From: Bryobacteraceae bacterium
GTDB taxonomy: Bacteria; Acidobacteriota; Terriglobia; Bryobacterales; Bryobacteraceae
Assembly: GCA_025350445.1 (NCBI GenBank)
Contig: JANXXV010000227.1
Span: 1-8,272, forward strand
Direction: 5' to 3'
DNA: 8,272 nt
A program made the position numbers and the translations under genes. The notes beneath the pieces are model-generated. The model searched no databases and was not told the DNA's origin. It saw nothing but the letters and a program-made list of their open reading frames with translations. Of the stretch, positions 1 through 6,245 are shown piece by piece. Each line of letters begins with the position of its first letter. Within the stretch, counting starts at the first letter, position 1.

Positions 1-501
1 GTTTTCCTCGGTGGCTTCCTTTCGCTGATGACGGCGGCCGTTCTCGCTCTTTCTGAGCTTTTGGCATCCGGCGTCACCATGCCCCGAGTCGTGTTGGGCG
101 TGTCGTTTGGGCTCTTTGTAGTTTCGGCCGTGATCGAAGGCGTGATTACTCTCGCCGTATTCCAGGCACTGGAAACCATCAATCCACGGTTTATCCGGCA
201 GCCTTCCTCGGAACAAAGCCGGGCTTTGGGTGCCTTGGCACTGGCCGCGGTAGTGTTGGTGGTAGGTGGAATCCTGGTAGCGTCCGCGCATCCCGACGGC
301 ATCGGAAAGCTGACTGAAAACCTCGGTATTGCCAGTCGCGCCACTTCATTGCTGCAGACGCCGATGGCCGATTACGAATTAAAATTCTGGCAGTCTCCGT
401 GGCTTCAAAAGGCGACCGCCGGGTTGCTGGGCCTGTTGCTCATTTCGGCTGTGTGCCTAATGCTCGGCCGTATGCTGCGCTCGCGCGCCCTTACGCGGTA
501 A
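1..501 (+). CDS. cbiM: CbiM/NikM-type nickel/cobalt ECF transporter permease with PDGLE tail (5' truncated)
   Basis: C-terminal 166 residues of an integral membrane protein; the start lies left of the window and the frame is open from base 1. It should be the substrate-specific membrane component of an energy-coupling-factor importer for Co2+ or Ni2+, working with CbiO/CbiQ-type partners not present here. Seen: hydrophobic helices, a segment of the CbiM type (SAVIEGVITLAVFQALETINP is close to the family's last core helix), then a linker and a PDGIGKLTENLGIA motif followed by one more membrane helix and a short basic tail. That motif is the PDGLE/CbiN-like extension often fused to CbiM. The stop TAA is 2 bp from the stop of the opposing NicO-family gene, which fits a metal-transport locus. 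Cobalt or nickel cannot be decided from this fragment. Confidence 0.82.
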   Translation, partial: VFLGGFLSLMTAAVLALSELLASGVTMPRVVLGVSFGLFVVSAVIEGVITLAVFQALETINPRFIRQPSSEQSRALGALALAAVVLVVGGILVASAHPDGIGKLTENLGIASRATSLLQTPMADYELKFWQSPWLQKATAGLLGLLLISAVCLMLGRMLRSRALTR

Positions 502-503
502 AC

Positions 504-1991
504 TCACCCGATAAGCCGTCCTGGCTGAATAAAGCCTAACGACACTCCGGTCATCAAGATTCCCAGAATCACCACTACTGCCGCAGAAGCAATTGGAATG
601 TACCGGAACGCCGGGCTCGCCGCCGCCGCCTGCGCATCCGGAAGCCACGACTTCGCATAGACTACAAGCAGTCCGATTGCCGTCAACACCACTGCCAGGC
701 CGGCACTGAATCCCACGAGCAACAAGATGCCCAGGCCCACGCGGCCAATCGCAATCGAACTGAGCAGGATCACCAGTCCGGAAGGGCAGGGAACCAGTCC
801 GCCGCTGGCGCCCAAGGCGATGAGACTGCCCATGGTGACCTCGGCTTCCGGCACATGGGTGTGTCCACCCGGGCCGTGATGGTGGTCATGATCATGATCG
901 TGATCGTGATCGTGTGAATGCGAATGGTCATGATGGTGGTGCTGCCGCGGCCGCAGCTTTTTGATCCGGCGGAAAAACAGCGTCCCGCCGATCCAGACAA
1001 TCGTGATCCCGGAGATCGCTCCCAGCACCGGATACAATTGCTCCGGCAGGATATACCGCGACAGAAACAGCGTCACGAATCCCAGCGCGAAAACGCTGAT
1101 AGTATGCGTGAACGTAACCATCGCGCCAAGAAACACCGCGTGTTTGAAGGCCCCTCGCGAGCCCACCAGATAGGCCGCAACCATTGTCTTCCCATGTCCG
1201 GGTGAAAACGCGTGCATCGCGCCCAGTCCGAATGCCACCGCCAGGCCAATCAGAATCATGCTGAAACTGATCTCCTTGCGGCTTAACAGTTCCGATAGAA
1301 AATCTCCCCGCACCACGGTTCCGCCGGCTTGTGCCGCAGGTGGCAACGCTGCCGCGACGGGCGCGGGTGCCGGCGCGGGCTCTGGCTTTGCGGCCACCAC
1401 CGGCAGCGCTTCCGAGGTCCATTGCACCGAGACTTTCAAGACCTGTGGAGGAGCAACCGTCGCATCCTGCGGATACACTTTCAAGCCATCGCTGCGGTCC
1501 TCGGTTCCCACGCTGCCGGCGCCGAGTTTCGCGCCTTTGCCGGATGCCAAAACCACTTCTTTCCAGCCCGCGCGGTCCGGGTAGTTACCGTCTTCGTAAT
1601 CGAGCTTACCAGCCACGCCGGGTACGCGCAGCTTCGCCGTAATCCGCATCACCGGCATATTGCCCGCGCCGTCTGAAACCACCAGTTCCGCACTTTCGTA
1701 AACCGGGTGTACGGTCTTCCCATTCGACTGCACCGTCAGCTTGCGCGTCCACTCCCGCATCTGTTGCGCGGCCTTCTGCTCCAGGCTCTTGCGCGGGCTG
1801 GCCGCCGTCAGATTCCACCCTTGCAGCAGTTCAAACGTTGGGATCTCCGCCAGGTCCAACGCATAAAGAATCTCCACCTGCTCCTGACCCACACTCAGCC
1901 GGGAATAGTGATTCACGCTGAAATTGCCCATGGGATGCGCGTCCATCAGCAGTGCAAATATTGGCAATGCCAGCAACCGTGTGGATTTCAA
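504..1991 (-). CDS. NicO/RcnA-family nickel/cobalt transporter with periplasmic domain and His-rich loop
   Basis: About 495 residues if started at TTG 1991. An N-terminal signal peptide (KSTRLLALPIFALLMDA) precedes a mature start AHPMGNFSVNHYS and a periplasmic domain to about residue 195. A Pro/Ala linker (about 203-222) leads into a NicO-type membrane domain from about residue 244. Family motifs are visible: HAFSPGHGK (about 260-268) and GGLVPCPSG (Cys about 402). Between them is a cytoplasmic or loop segment, residues 351-379, with 16 His alternating with Asp and Ser, a likely metal-binding stretch. NicO proteins move Ni2+ or Co2+; RcnA exports, other members import, so direction is open. 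Start choice: the in-frame ATG at 2009 has no Shine-Dalgarno and sits 10 nt from a -10 box, whereas TTG 1991 has AGAGGTG 8 nt upstream and gives a clean signal peptide. The open frame running further upstream to 2693 is not coding. Confidence 0.85.
   Translation of the reverse strand: MKSTRLLALPIFALLMDAHPMGNFSVNHYSRLSVGQEQVEILYALDLAEIPTFELLQGWNLTAASPRKSLEQKAAQQMREWTRKLTVQSNGKTVHPVYESAELVVSDGAGNMPVMRITAKLRVPGVAGKLDYEDGNYPDRAGWKEVVLASGKGAKLGAGSVGTEDRSDGLKVYPQDATVAPPQVLKVSVQWTSEALPVVAAKPEPAPAPAPVAAALPPAAQAGGTVVRGDFLSELLSRKEISFSMILIGLAVAFGLGAMHAFSPGHGKTMVAAYLVGSRGAFKHAVFLGAMVTFTHTISVFALGFVTLFLSRYILPEQLYPVLGAISGITIVWIGGTLFFRRIKKLRPRQHHHHDHSHSHDHDHDHDHDHHHGPGGHTHVPEAEVTMGSLIALGASGGLVPCPSGLVILLSSIAIGRVGLGILLLVGFSAGLAVVLTAIGLLVVYAKSWLPDAQAAAASPAFRYIPIASAAVVVILGILMTGVSLGFIQPGRLIG
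877..941 (-). repeat. Hexanucleotide repeat encoding His-Asp loop of the NicO transporter
   Basis: Read on the plus strand, the units are ATGATC/GTGATC hexamers (clearest at 886-914), with flanking GGTGGT runs. On the coding strand these give alternating CAC/CAT and GAT/GAC codons, that is His-Asp dipeptides. Tandem hexamers keep frame, so copy number can change without breaking the gene. This is an in-gene low-complexity tract, not an independent element. Confidence 0.8.
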
Positions 1992-1999
1992 ATCGGGAA

Positions 2000-2006
2000 C
2001 ACCTCT
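2000..2006 (-). promoter_or_regulatory. Ribosome binding site that favours the TTG start at 1991
   Basis: AGAGGTG on the minus strand, 8 nt before TTG (1991-1989). It lies inside the frame that would be translated from ATG 2009, so the two starts are mutually informative: no comparable purine-rich site precedes 2009. Confidence 0.6.
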
Positions 2007-2019
2007 CATGTTCACTACG

Positions 2020-2025
2020 ATTGTA
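2020..2025 (-). promoter_or_regulatory. Putative -10 box for the NicO-family gene
   Basis: On the minus strand GGCATACAATCG contains TACAAT, a good sigma-70 -10 hexamer. No convincing -35 hexamer lies 16-18 bp upstream. Transcription would begin near 2013, leaving a leader of about 22 nt before TTG 1991, but only about 4 nt before ATG 2009. Confidence 0.45.
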
Positions 2026-2069
2026 TGCCTGCAATTGGATGCCTTCGTTACAAGCAAAGTACCGAAAGC

Positions 2070-2342
2070 ATGGATAAACGCAAATGCCGTATCCTGATTG
2101 CCGGCGATCAGACTGGCGTCCTGGAAGCACTCCGCCTGCTGCTGAAAGCCGAGGGTTTTCAGAGGGAAGCTGTCACCTCCCCAGCCACCGTCACCGGCGC
2201 TCTGGAATCGCGCGGGTACGACGTACTGCTGGTGGATCTGAATTACACAAGCGATACCACATCGGGGCAGGAAGGTCTCGATCTGTGCGCAGCCGGCGGT
2301 TCCCGGCTTCCAGGCGCTACCGTTTGCGGAGAGCTTCACTGA
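2070..2342 (+). pseudogene. Truncated NtrC-type response regulator, receiver-domain fragment
   Basis: From ATG 2070 the frame reads MDKRKCRILIAGDQ, then a receiver domain through helix 1, VLEALRLLLKAEGF, strand 3 with the phospho-acceptor Asp in YDVLLVDLNY, and on to TTSGQEGLDL near base 2285. Homology then stops abruptly. The last 18 or so residues before TGA do not look like a receiver, so the second half of the domain (with the conserved Thr/Ser and Lys), the AAA+ sigma-54 domain and the Fis-type DNA-binding domain are all missing. One residue of the acidic pocket, normally Asp-Asp, reads Gly-Asp. A protein of this length could not fold as a receiver or bind DNA, so I call it a remnant rather than a gene. 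The wording of the fragment matches regulators common in Acidobacteria, which is a recollection of the family rather than a search. It is divergent from the NicO gene and just upstream of the DUF3052 gene, and may still supply promoter sequence to the latter. Confidence 0.72.
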
Positions 2343-2351
2343 GTGCGATAT
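2286..2351 (-). pseudogene. Inverted fragment resembling the response-regulator interdomain linker
   Basis: On the minus strand, starting near 2351, the frame reads HIALSEALRKR, a TAG stop, then RLEAGNRRLRTD. This resembles the coiled-coil linker between receiver and AAA+ domains in acidobacterial NtrC-type regulators (typically of the form LSRALRR.QRLEAENRLLR). TAG falls where Gln (CAG) is expected, and Gly where Glu is expected, as in a decaying sequence. It abuts the plus-strand receiver fragment at about 2285, so the two pieces would come from one gene or two related ones joined head to head. The match is short and judged by eye. Confidence 0.45.
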
Positions 2352-2766
2352 GACCATCAACCCGATTGCCAAGAAGCTGGGTCTCAAGCCAGGGTTGCGC
2401 GCGTTGATTGTTGGCGCCCCGGAAGGATATTTGAAATTAACCGCACCCCTGCCGGAAGGGGTAACTGTTTCGGGCGCTGTCGCCGGGACGTATGAGTTTG
2501 TGCAATTCTTCGCCGTCCGCAAAACCGAAATCACCAAGGTTGCGCCGGTGCTGTTGAAACACGCCGCCCGCGGCGCGCTAGTTTGGATTAAGTATCCGAA
2601 GAAGTCATCGGGCGTCGACAGCGACCTGAGCAGGGAGGCAGTCTGGGAGGCAATGCGCGAAACCGGCTTGCGCCCGGAGACCCAAATCGCCATCGACGAA
2701 ATCTGGTCCGGGCTCCGCTTCCGGCCCGCCGAAGACGTCGGGAAAAGAAAAAGGGCCAGTCCGTGA
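2350..2766 (+). CDS. DUF3052 family protein
   Basis: 138-residue soluble protein with no signal peptide or membrane helix. The sequence follows the DUF3052 pattern along its length: an N-terminal IAKKLGLKPGLRALIVGAPEGY, a central YEFVQFFAVRKTEI, then LVWIKYPKKSSGVDSDLSR and a closing IAIDEIWSGLRFRP. The Lys-Lys-Ser-Ser segment and the Trp-Ser-x-Leu-Arg-Phe-Arg-Pro end are the most recognisable parts. The biochemical function of the family is not established. ATG 2350 is chosen because the family begins about there; a modest GAGTG lies 4 nt upstream. The last seven residues (KRKRASP) run past the usual family end and are encoded by the bases that form the neighbouring gene's terminator on the other strand. 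The gene converges on the TPR gene with a 39-bp gap. Confidence 0.82.
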   Translation: MTINPIAKKLGLKPGLRALIVGAPEGYLKLTAPLPEGVTVSGAVAGTYEFVQFFAVRKTEITKVAPVLLKHAARGALVWIKYPKKSSGVDSDLSREAVWEAMRETGLRPETQIAIDEIWSGLRFRPAEDVGKRKRASP

Positions 2767-2776
2767 AGACTAGCCC
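2743..2776 (-). terminator. Intrinsic terminator of the TPR gene, inside the DUF3052 3' end
   Basis: Minus strand: GGGCTAGTC, loop TTCACG, GACTGGCCC, then TTTTTCTTTT. The stem has nine positions with one A-C mismatch and the loop is 6 nt. It begins about 30 bp after the TPR stop codon. The U-tract and one arm overlap codons of the DUF3052 gene on the plus strand; on that strand the hairpin is followed by no T-run, so it acts in one direction only. Confidence 0.72.
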
Positions 2777-2805
2777 CGGTCGTCCTCCGAATTATAGATC
2801 GACTC

Positions 2806-4185
2806 TTATTTTTGAGCCTTAATCATTGCAAGCTGTGCACGAATTGGCTTGGCCCTCGATTCCATCTTCGAGGCCTCTCCCTTCCGCTTCAACTTCCGTA
2901 AAACTACCGCGTACTCGTCCAATGTTTCGAGCAGGTACGGCGGCGGCGCATCCACTGTGGCGACGCCTTTCTTCGCCTTTTTCATCGGGGTGTTCTTGTC
3001 GTAGATCGCCAACGCAAGCCGGTACAGCGGATCGGCATCGCCGAATTTCTCGCGCGAAACGTAGACGTTCGCCAGACTCCGCAGACTCACCAAAGTCTCC
3101 TTCTCGTGGATCGAGAAAGACTGCTTGAACAATGGCTCGGCCTCCACCAGCTTCTCCTGCGACGCATAGCAGGCGGCCAGCCGGTCGAGCGATGAGGTGA
3201 CTAATTGATGTTCCGGACTCAGCGTCGTGGTGCGGATCAGCAACGACCGCTCATAGAACGGAGCCGCCTCCGGGAACCGCTTCTGCTTGATGTACAGCAT
3301 CGCCAGATTGTCCAGCGCACCAGCCATGTCCGGGTGTGACGGGCCAAAGGCGCTCTCCCGGATGGCCATCGACCGCAGGAAGAACGGTTCGGCCTTGTCG
3401 TACTTTTCCTCATCGCGATACGCATTCGCCACGCTGTCTAAAGTGCCCATCAGGTTCGGCGAGTTCGGTCCATACTGCTTCTCAAGGATCGCCAAAGAAC
3501 GCATGTATAGTTCTTCCGCCGCTTTGAATTTCGACGCGGTCACGTAAAGCGCCGCAAGCTTGGAAAGCTCGGCCGCCATTTCCGGATTATCCGCACCCTG
3601 GTTCTTCTCGCGGATCGAAATGGCCCGCTTCAGCATCGGCTCGGCTTCCGTATTCTTGTTCAGCGCCTGGCAGGATTGCGCCACATTCGTCAGCGCCGGA
3701 ATCAAATCCACATATTCCGGGCCGAACTTCTTTTCGAGCAAGGTCAACTCCCGGCGGAAGTAGGTTTCCGCCGAGACAAACTTCATCTGCGCGAAGCACA
3801 CGCGCCCCAGATCGTCGATATCCTTCGCCAGATCCGGATGGAACTTGCCGAGGAAACGTTCCTTCAACGCAAGGTGCCGTTCCATCAAAGGTTCGGCGTC
3901 CGCGTACTTGCTTTGCGCGCGGTAGACCTGCGCCAGATCGTCCAGCGTGCTAACGAGCTTGGGATCGTTCGAGGCAAACTCGCGCGTCGACTTCATCGCC
4001 GCCTTCAGTTGTTTTTCCGCCTCCCGATAGTTCCCGATGCCATAGGCGGCCTTTCCATCGGCGTACTCTTTTTCCCAGTTGTTTGGACCGCCCGTCCCGG
4101 TACCAACTGTGCTCTGTGCGATCGCGGAAGTCGCGGAAACCGCCAACACAGCTCCAACCAAAAGAAAACAGTGCAGATTTCTCAT
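2806..4185 (-). CDS. Exported TPR (kinesin-light-chain type) repeat protein
   Basis: 459 residues. A signal peptide (MRNLHCFLLVGAVLAVSATSAIA, cleavage likely after Ala23) is followed by a short Gly/Thr/Pro-rich stretch and then about nine tandem TPR units of some 42 residues. Each unit has a first helix of the LDDLAQVYRAQSKYADAE type and a second of the PLYERSLAIREK type, joined by FGPxHPD loops, the usual TPR_10/TPR_12 pattern. Such proteins are binding scaffolds in the periplasm or on the cell surface; the partner is unknown. In the eighth unit the FGPxHPD loop is missing (IHEKETLVSLRSLANVY). The last unit follows a Lys-rich, Pro-rich spacer, and the protein ends in a basic helix. ATG 4185 has AAGGA 4 nt upstream. 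A terminator follows at 2776-2743. No catalytic domain is present, and no operon partner is visible. Confidence 0.85.
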   Translation of the reverse strand: MRNLHCFLLVGAVLAVSATSAIAQSTVGTGTGGPNNWEKEYADGKAAYGIGNYREAEKQLKAAMKSTREFASNDPKLVSTLDDLAQVYRAQSKYADAEPLMERHLALKERFLGKFHPDLAKDIDDLGRVCFAQMKFVSAETYFRRELTLLEKKFGPEYVDLIPALTNVAQSCQALNKNTEAEPMLKRAISIREKNQGADNPEMAAELSKLAALYVTASKFKAAEELYMRSLAILEKQYGPNSPNLMGTLDSVANAYRDEEKYDKAEPFFLRSMAIRESAFGPSHPDMAGALDNLAMLYIKQKRFPEAAPFYERSLLIRTTTLSPEHQLVTSSLDRLAACYASQEKLVEAEPLFKQSFSIHEKETLVSLRSLANVYVSREKFGDADPLYRLALAIYDKNTPMKKAKKGVATVDAPPPYLLETLDEYAVVLRKLKRKGEASKMESRAKPIRAQLAMIKAQK

Positions 4186-4272
4186 TTCTTCCTTCTATGC
4201 CTCACGTGACAGTAATTGCAGTAGTCTCTATCATCGTCACATCTGAAGAATAATAATAGCTAGGGAATCCAC

Positions 4273-4401
4273 TTACGGCGTCCTGGAACTCAAGTACTCG
4301 GTATACCCCAGTTTGTAGCGATCCCGATCGCGCTTCGTGCCACGCATCTCCATCAGGGTCAGTGAGTTAGATTCTTTTTGGCGTATCCAGGAAATTTCAC
4401 C
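4273..4401 (-). pseudogene. Short protein-like reading frame, possible 3' remnant of a lost gene
   Basis: Open for 42 codons between TAA (4404-4402) and TAA (4275-4273). It reads GEISWIRQKESNSLTLM, then EMRGTKRDRDRYKLG, then YTEYLSSRTP. The composition (charged, with Trp and several Tyr) resembles real protein more than a chance frame in an intergenic gap. There is no start codon with a ribosome binding site; the internal ATGs lack Shine-Dalgarno motifs. I do not recognise a family. It may be the C-terminal end of a gene whose rest was deleted, or chance. Confidence 0.3.
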
Positions 4402-4418
4402 TTATTCTTAATTAGTCC

Positions 4419-4445
4419 TAGGTGCTAAGGCGAAGCACTTATTTT
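4419..4445 (+). terminator. Terminator-like hairpin upstream of queC
   Basis: TAGGTGCT, loop AAGGCGA, AGCACTTA, then TTTT. The stem has eight pairs, one of them G-U. On the plus strand it would stop transcription entering queC from the left. No plus-strand gene precedes it nearby, so it could be an attenuator, a relic, or chance. Confidence 0.3.
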
Positions 4446-4497
4446 CCGGCCGGCGGGCATAGATCCAGCGTTAGGTTACGGTTTTTTGATTTCCTCC

Positions 4498-4523
4498 GGC
4501 TTACAATGCTGGCTTACACTGAA
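4498..4523 (+). promoter_or_regulatory. Tandem 13-bp repeat with two -10-like boxes before queC
   Basis: GGCTTACAATGCT is followed directly by GGCTTACACTGAA. They contain TACAAT (4502-4507) and TACACT (4515-4520). No good -35 lies at the standard spacing for either; TTGATT at 4486-4491 is too close to the first (10 bp) and too far from the second (23 bp). The second unit resembles the rplM -10 region, GGCTACACTGAA. Start of transcription near 4514 or 4527 would leave a short leader before ATG 4536. Confidence 0.45.
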
Positions 4524-4535
4524 GGTTACCTCTTA

Positions 4536-5231
4536 ATGATTTCCGAACCGAAAGCGATTTGCCTGCTGAGCGGCGGACTGGATTCGTCCACCTGCCTCGC
4601 TGTAGCCCGCAACCGCCAGTTCACCTGTTACAGCCTGTCATTCGACTATGGCCAACGCCATCGCGTGGAACTGGACGCCGCACGCCGCATCGCCGCCAGT
4701 CTGGGCGTGGTAGAGCACCGCGTGGTCCCCGTCGATCTCCGTGCTTTTGGCGGTTCCGCCCTAACCAGTGAGATTGCGGTGCCGAAAGGCCGTGGCGCGG
4801 ATGAGATGGGGCACGGTATCCCAGTCACTTATGTTCCCGCAAGGAACACCATATTCCTATCCTTCGCGCTGGCTTGGGCGGAAGTTCTGGGCGTCTCGGA
4901 TATTTTCCTGGGCGTAAACGCGATCGACTATTCCGGCTACCCCGATTGCCGCCCGGAATTCATCGCGGCCTTTGAATCGATGGCGAACCTGGCCACCAAG
5001 GCAGGGGTCGAAGGCACGACAAAGATCAAGGTACACACGCCGCTGATTCAGCTCTCCAAGGCCGGCATTGTGAAGCTGGGCGCTAGCCTGGGCGTCGATT
5101 TCTCGCTCACCCACAGTTGCTACGATCCCGATTCCGCCGGCCGTTCCTGCGGAGAATGCGATTCCTGCATTCTGCGTAAAAAAGGTTTCGCCGAAGCCGG
5201 CCTCGCAGACCCATTGGAGTACCTGACATGA
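4536..5231 (+). CDS. queC: 7-cyano-7-deazaguanine (preQ0) synthase QueC
   Basis: 231 residues, normal for the family. QueC converts 7-carboxy-7-deazaguanine and ammonia to preQ0 in an ATP-dependent reaction in the cytoplasm, a step toward queuosine in tRNA. Seen: the ATP pyrophosphatase loop SGGLDS at residues 12-17, the [11 protein letters not shown] segment, [11 protein letters not shown] and [17 protein letters not shown], all typical of QueC, and a C-terminal zinc site of Cys195, Cys205, Cys208 and Cys211. ATG 4536 is chosen because the family starts just before the SGGxDS loop; GAAGG lies 10 nt upstream. An in-frame ATG at 4422 would add 38 residues lying in the promoter region and is rejected. 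The stop overlaps the queE start as ATGA, so the two are probably translationally coupled. Confidence 0.96.
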   Translation: MISEPKAICLLSGGLDSSTCLAVARNRQFTCYSLSFDYGQRHRVELDAARRIAASLGVVEHRVVPVDLRAFGGSALTSEIAVPKGRGADEMGHGIPVTYVPARNTIFLSFALAWAEVLGVSDIFLGVNAIDYSGYPDCRPEFIAAFESMANLATKAGVEGTTKIKVHTPLIQLSKAGIVKLGASLGVDFSLTHSCYDPDSAGRSCGECDSCILRKKGFAEAGLADPLEYLT

Positions 5232-5911
5232 ACATTTCCGAAATATTCTACAGCGTGCAGGGAGAAGGAATGCTTGCCGGAGTGCCCTCGGTATTCGTTC
5301 GCACCAGCGGCTGCAACCTGCGCTGCACCTGGTGTGACACGCCATATACATCGTGGGAACCGGCGGGCGACGACCTGATGCTGGGCGGTATTCTTTCTGC
5401 GGTACGCCGGTTTTGGGCGGATCATGTGGTGGTGACTGGCGGAGAGCCGATGATCGCCCCGGACATCGTCAAGCTCACCGAGGGACTGAAGCGCATGGAT
5501 CAACACATCACCGTTGAGACAGCGGGTACGGTGTTCAAGCCCGTGGTCTGCGATTTAATGAGCATCAGCCCCAAGCTCTCGAATTCAACGCCTCACGAAC
5601 GGGAGGACGGGCAGTGGGCCGCCCAGCACGACCGTCTTCGCATGCAACCGGACGTGCTGCGGCAGTTGATGGCGAACTATAACTACCAATTGAAATTCGT
5701 GGTGAAGCACAAGCGGGATGTAGGCGAGATCAAAGCGCTTGCCGAAGAGTTGGGTGCCGATAAATCCCGTGTCCTATTGATGCCGGAAGGCGCCGATTCC
5801 CTCACCTTGCGTGAGCGCGCGCCGTGGATTGCTGAAGTCTGTAAGACCGAAGGCTACCGCTTCTGTCCGCGCCTTCACATCGACCTCTATGGAAATAAGC
5901 GGGGGACTTAG
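5228..5911 (+). CDS. queE: 7-carboxy-7-deazaguanine synthase QueE (radical SAM)
   Basis: 227 residues. QueE is a radical SAM enzyme that contracts the ring of 6-carboxy-tetrahydropterin to 7-carboxy-7-deazaguanine, the substrate of QueC. Seen: the N-terminal [20 protein letters not shown], the [4Fe-4S] cluster motif C29-x3-C33-x2-C36, the SAM-binding GGEP at 71-74, ETAGT and SISPKLSNS in the middle, and the C-terminal [13 protein letters not shown], which shows the gene is complete. The CX3CX2C spacing is the standard one, with no QueE-specific insertion. The start overlaps queC by ATGA. QueD and QueF are not in the window, so the rest of the pathway must lie elsewhere or be bypassed. Confidence 0.96.
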   Translation: MNISEIFYSVQGEGMLAGVPSVFVRTSGCNLRCTWCDTPYTSWEPAGDDLMLGGILSAVRRFWADHVVVTGGEPMIAPDIVKLTEGLKRMDQHITVETAGTVFKPVVCDLMSISPKLSNSTPHEREDGQWAAQHDRLRMQPDVLRQLMANYNYQLKFVVKHKRDVGEIKALAEELGADKSRVLLMPEGADSLTLRERAPWIAEVCKTEGYRFCPRLHIDLYGNKRGT

Positions 5912-5969
5912 TGTCACCGGTTGGACGGCGGACGCCTCGCCCGCGGCACCGGCGAACAGGAGACCAGAC

Positions 5970-6245
5970 ATGCCAACCCGGCAACTACGCGATCTGACGG
6001 GAATCGGTCCGGCGATGTTGAAAGATTTTGAGCTGCTGCGCATCGGCTCAGTGGAGCAGTTGGCGCAGCAGGACCCCGCCGCGGTTTACCGCAGCCTCTG
6101 CCGGCTGACGGCCACAAGGCAAGATCCGTGCGTGCTGGATACCTTCGTCTGGGCGGTAGCCCAGGCATGTGACCCGGACCTGCCCGCCGGGCAGCGTAAC
6201 TGGTGGTATTGGAGCCGCGTCCGCAAGGCGGCGCAGCGGAAATGA
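5970..6245 (+). CDS. Cdd1-type helix-hairpin-helix protein
   Basis: 91 residues, soluble. The N-terminal half is a helix-hairpin-helix unit: LRDLTGIGPAMLKDFELL with the hairpin GIGP at 11-14, then IGSVEQLAQQDPAAVYRSLC. The second half (RQDPCVLDTFVWAVAQA, then a Trp-rich WWYWSRVRKA end) is as in the Cdd1 or 'pathogenicity locus' family. Such HhH units often bind DNA non-specifically, but no function is established for this family as far as I know. Cysteines at 44, 54 and 67 are visible. ATG 5970 has a strong AGGAGA 6 nt upstream and is clearly right; the frame extending upstream overlaps the queE end and is not used. It lies 58 bp after queE and overlaps the dehydrogenase start by ATGA. Confidence 0.78.
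   Translation: MPTRQLRDLTGIGPAMLKDFELLRIGSVEQLAQQDPAAVYRSLCRLTATRQDPCVLDTFVWAVAQACDPDLPAGQRNWWYWSRVRKAAQRK

Larger units (their letters stand above)
4186..4535. other. 350-bp intergenic region between TPR gene and queC
   Basis: More AT-rich than the flanking genes. It should carry the promoter of the TPR gene (minus) and of queC (plus), which diverge here. It holds an AT-rich patch (AATAATAATAG at 4248-4258), an 8-bp palindrome TCACGTGA at 4202-4209, the short antisense reading frame at 4273-4401, a terminator-like hairpin at 4419-4445 and a tandem promoter-like repeat at 4498-4523. No tRNA or recognised riboswitch was seen. Confidence 0.6.

Noticed and set aside
928..1422. Long minus-strand frame of 164 codons within the NicO gene
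   Set aside because: Out-of-frame shadow: Gly/Arg/Ala-rich composition, no motif, no ribosome binding site, fully inside a well-supported gene.
1992..2693. Upstream extension of the NicO reading frame by over 220 codons
   Set aside because: It runs antisense through the response-regulator remnant and the DUF3052 gene. The signal peptide and Shine-Dalgarno place the start at 1991.
3676..4209. 177-codon plus-strand frame opposite the TPR gene
   Set aside because: Antisense to repetitive TPR coding sequence; no start signal or recognisable domain.
4202..4209. Palindrome TCACGTGA before the TPR gene
   Set aside because: Eight bases are too few to claim an operator, and there is no second copy or known regulator.
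4422..4535. N-terminal extension of QueC from ATG 4422
   Set aside because: It would add 38 residues before the conserved start, cross the tandem -10 elements and begin in the hairpin; ATG 4536 fits the family length.
4240..4535. preQ1 riboswitch upstream of queC
   Set aside because: Looked for because of the pathway. I see no short stem with a following A-rich tail and no C-rich loop of the known type; only the unrelated hairpin at 4419-4445.
4857..5351. Minus-strand frame of 164 codons across queC/queE
   Set aside because: Shadow of two confidently identified genes; no family resemblance.
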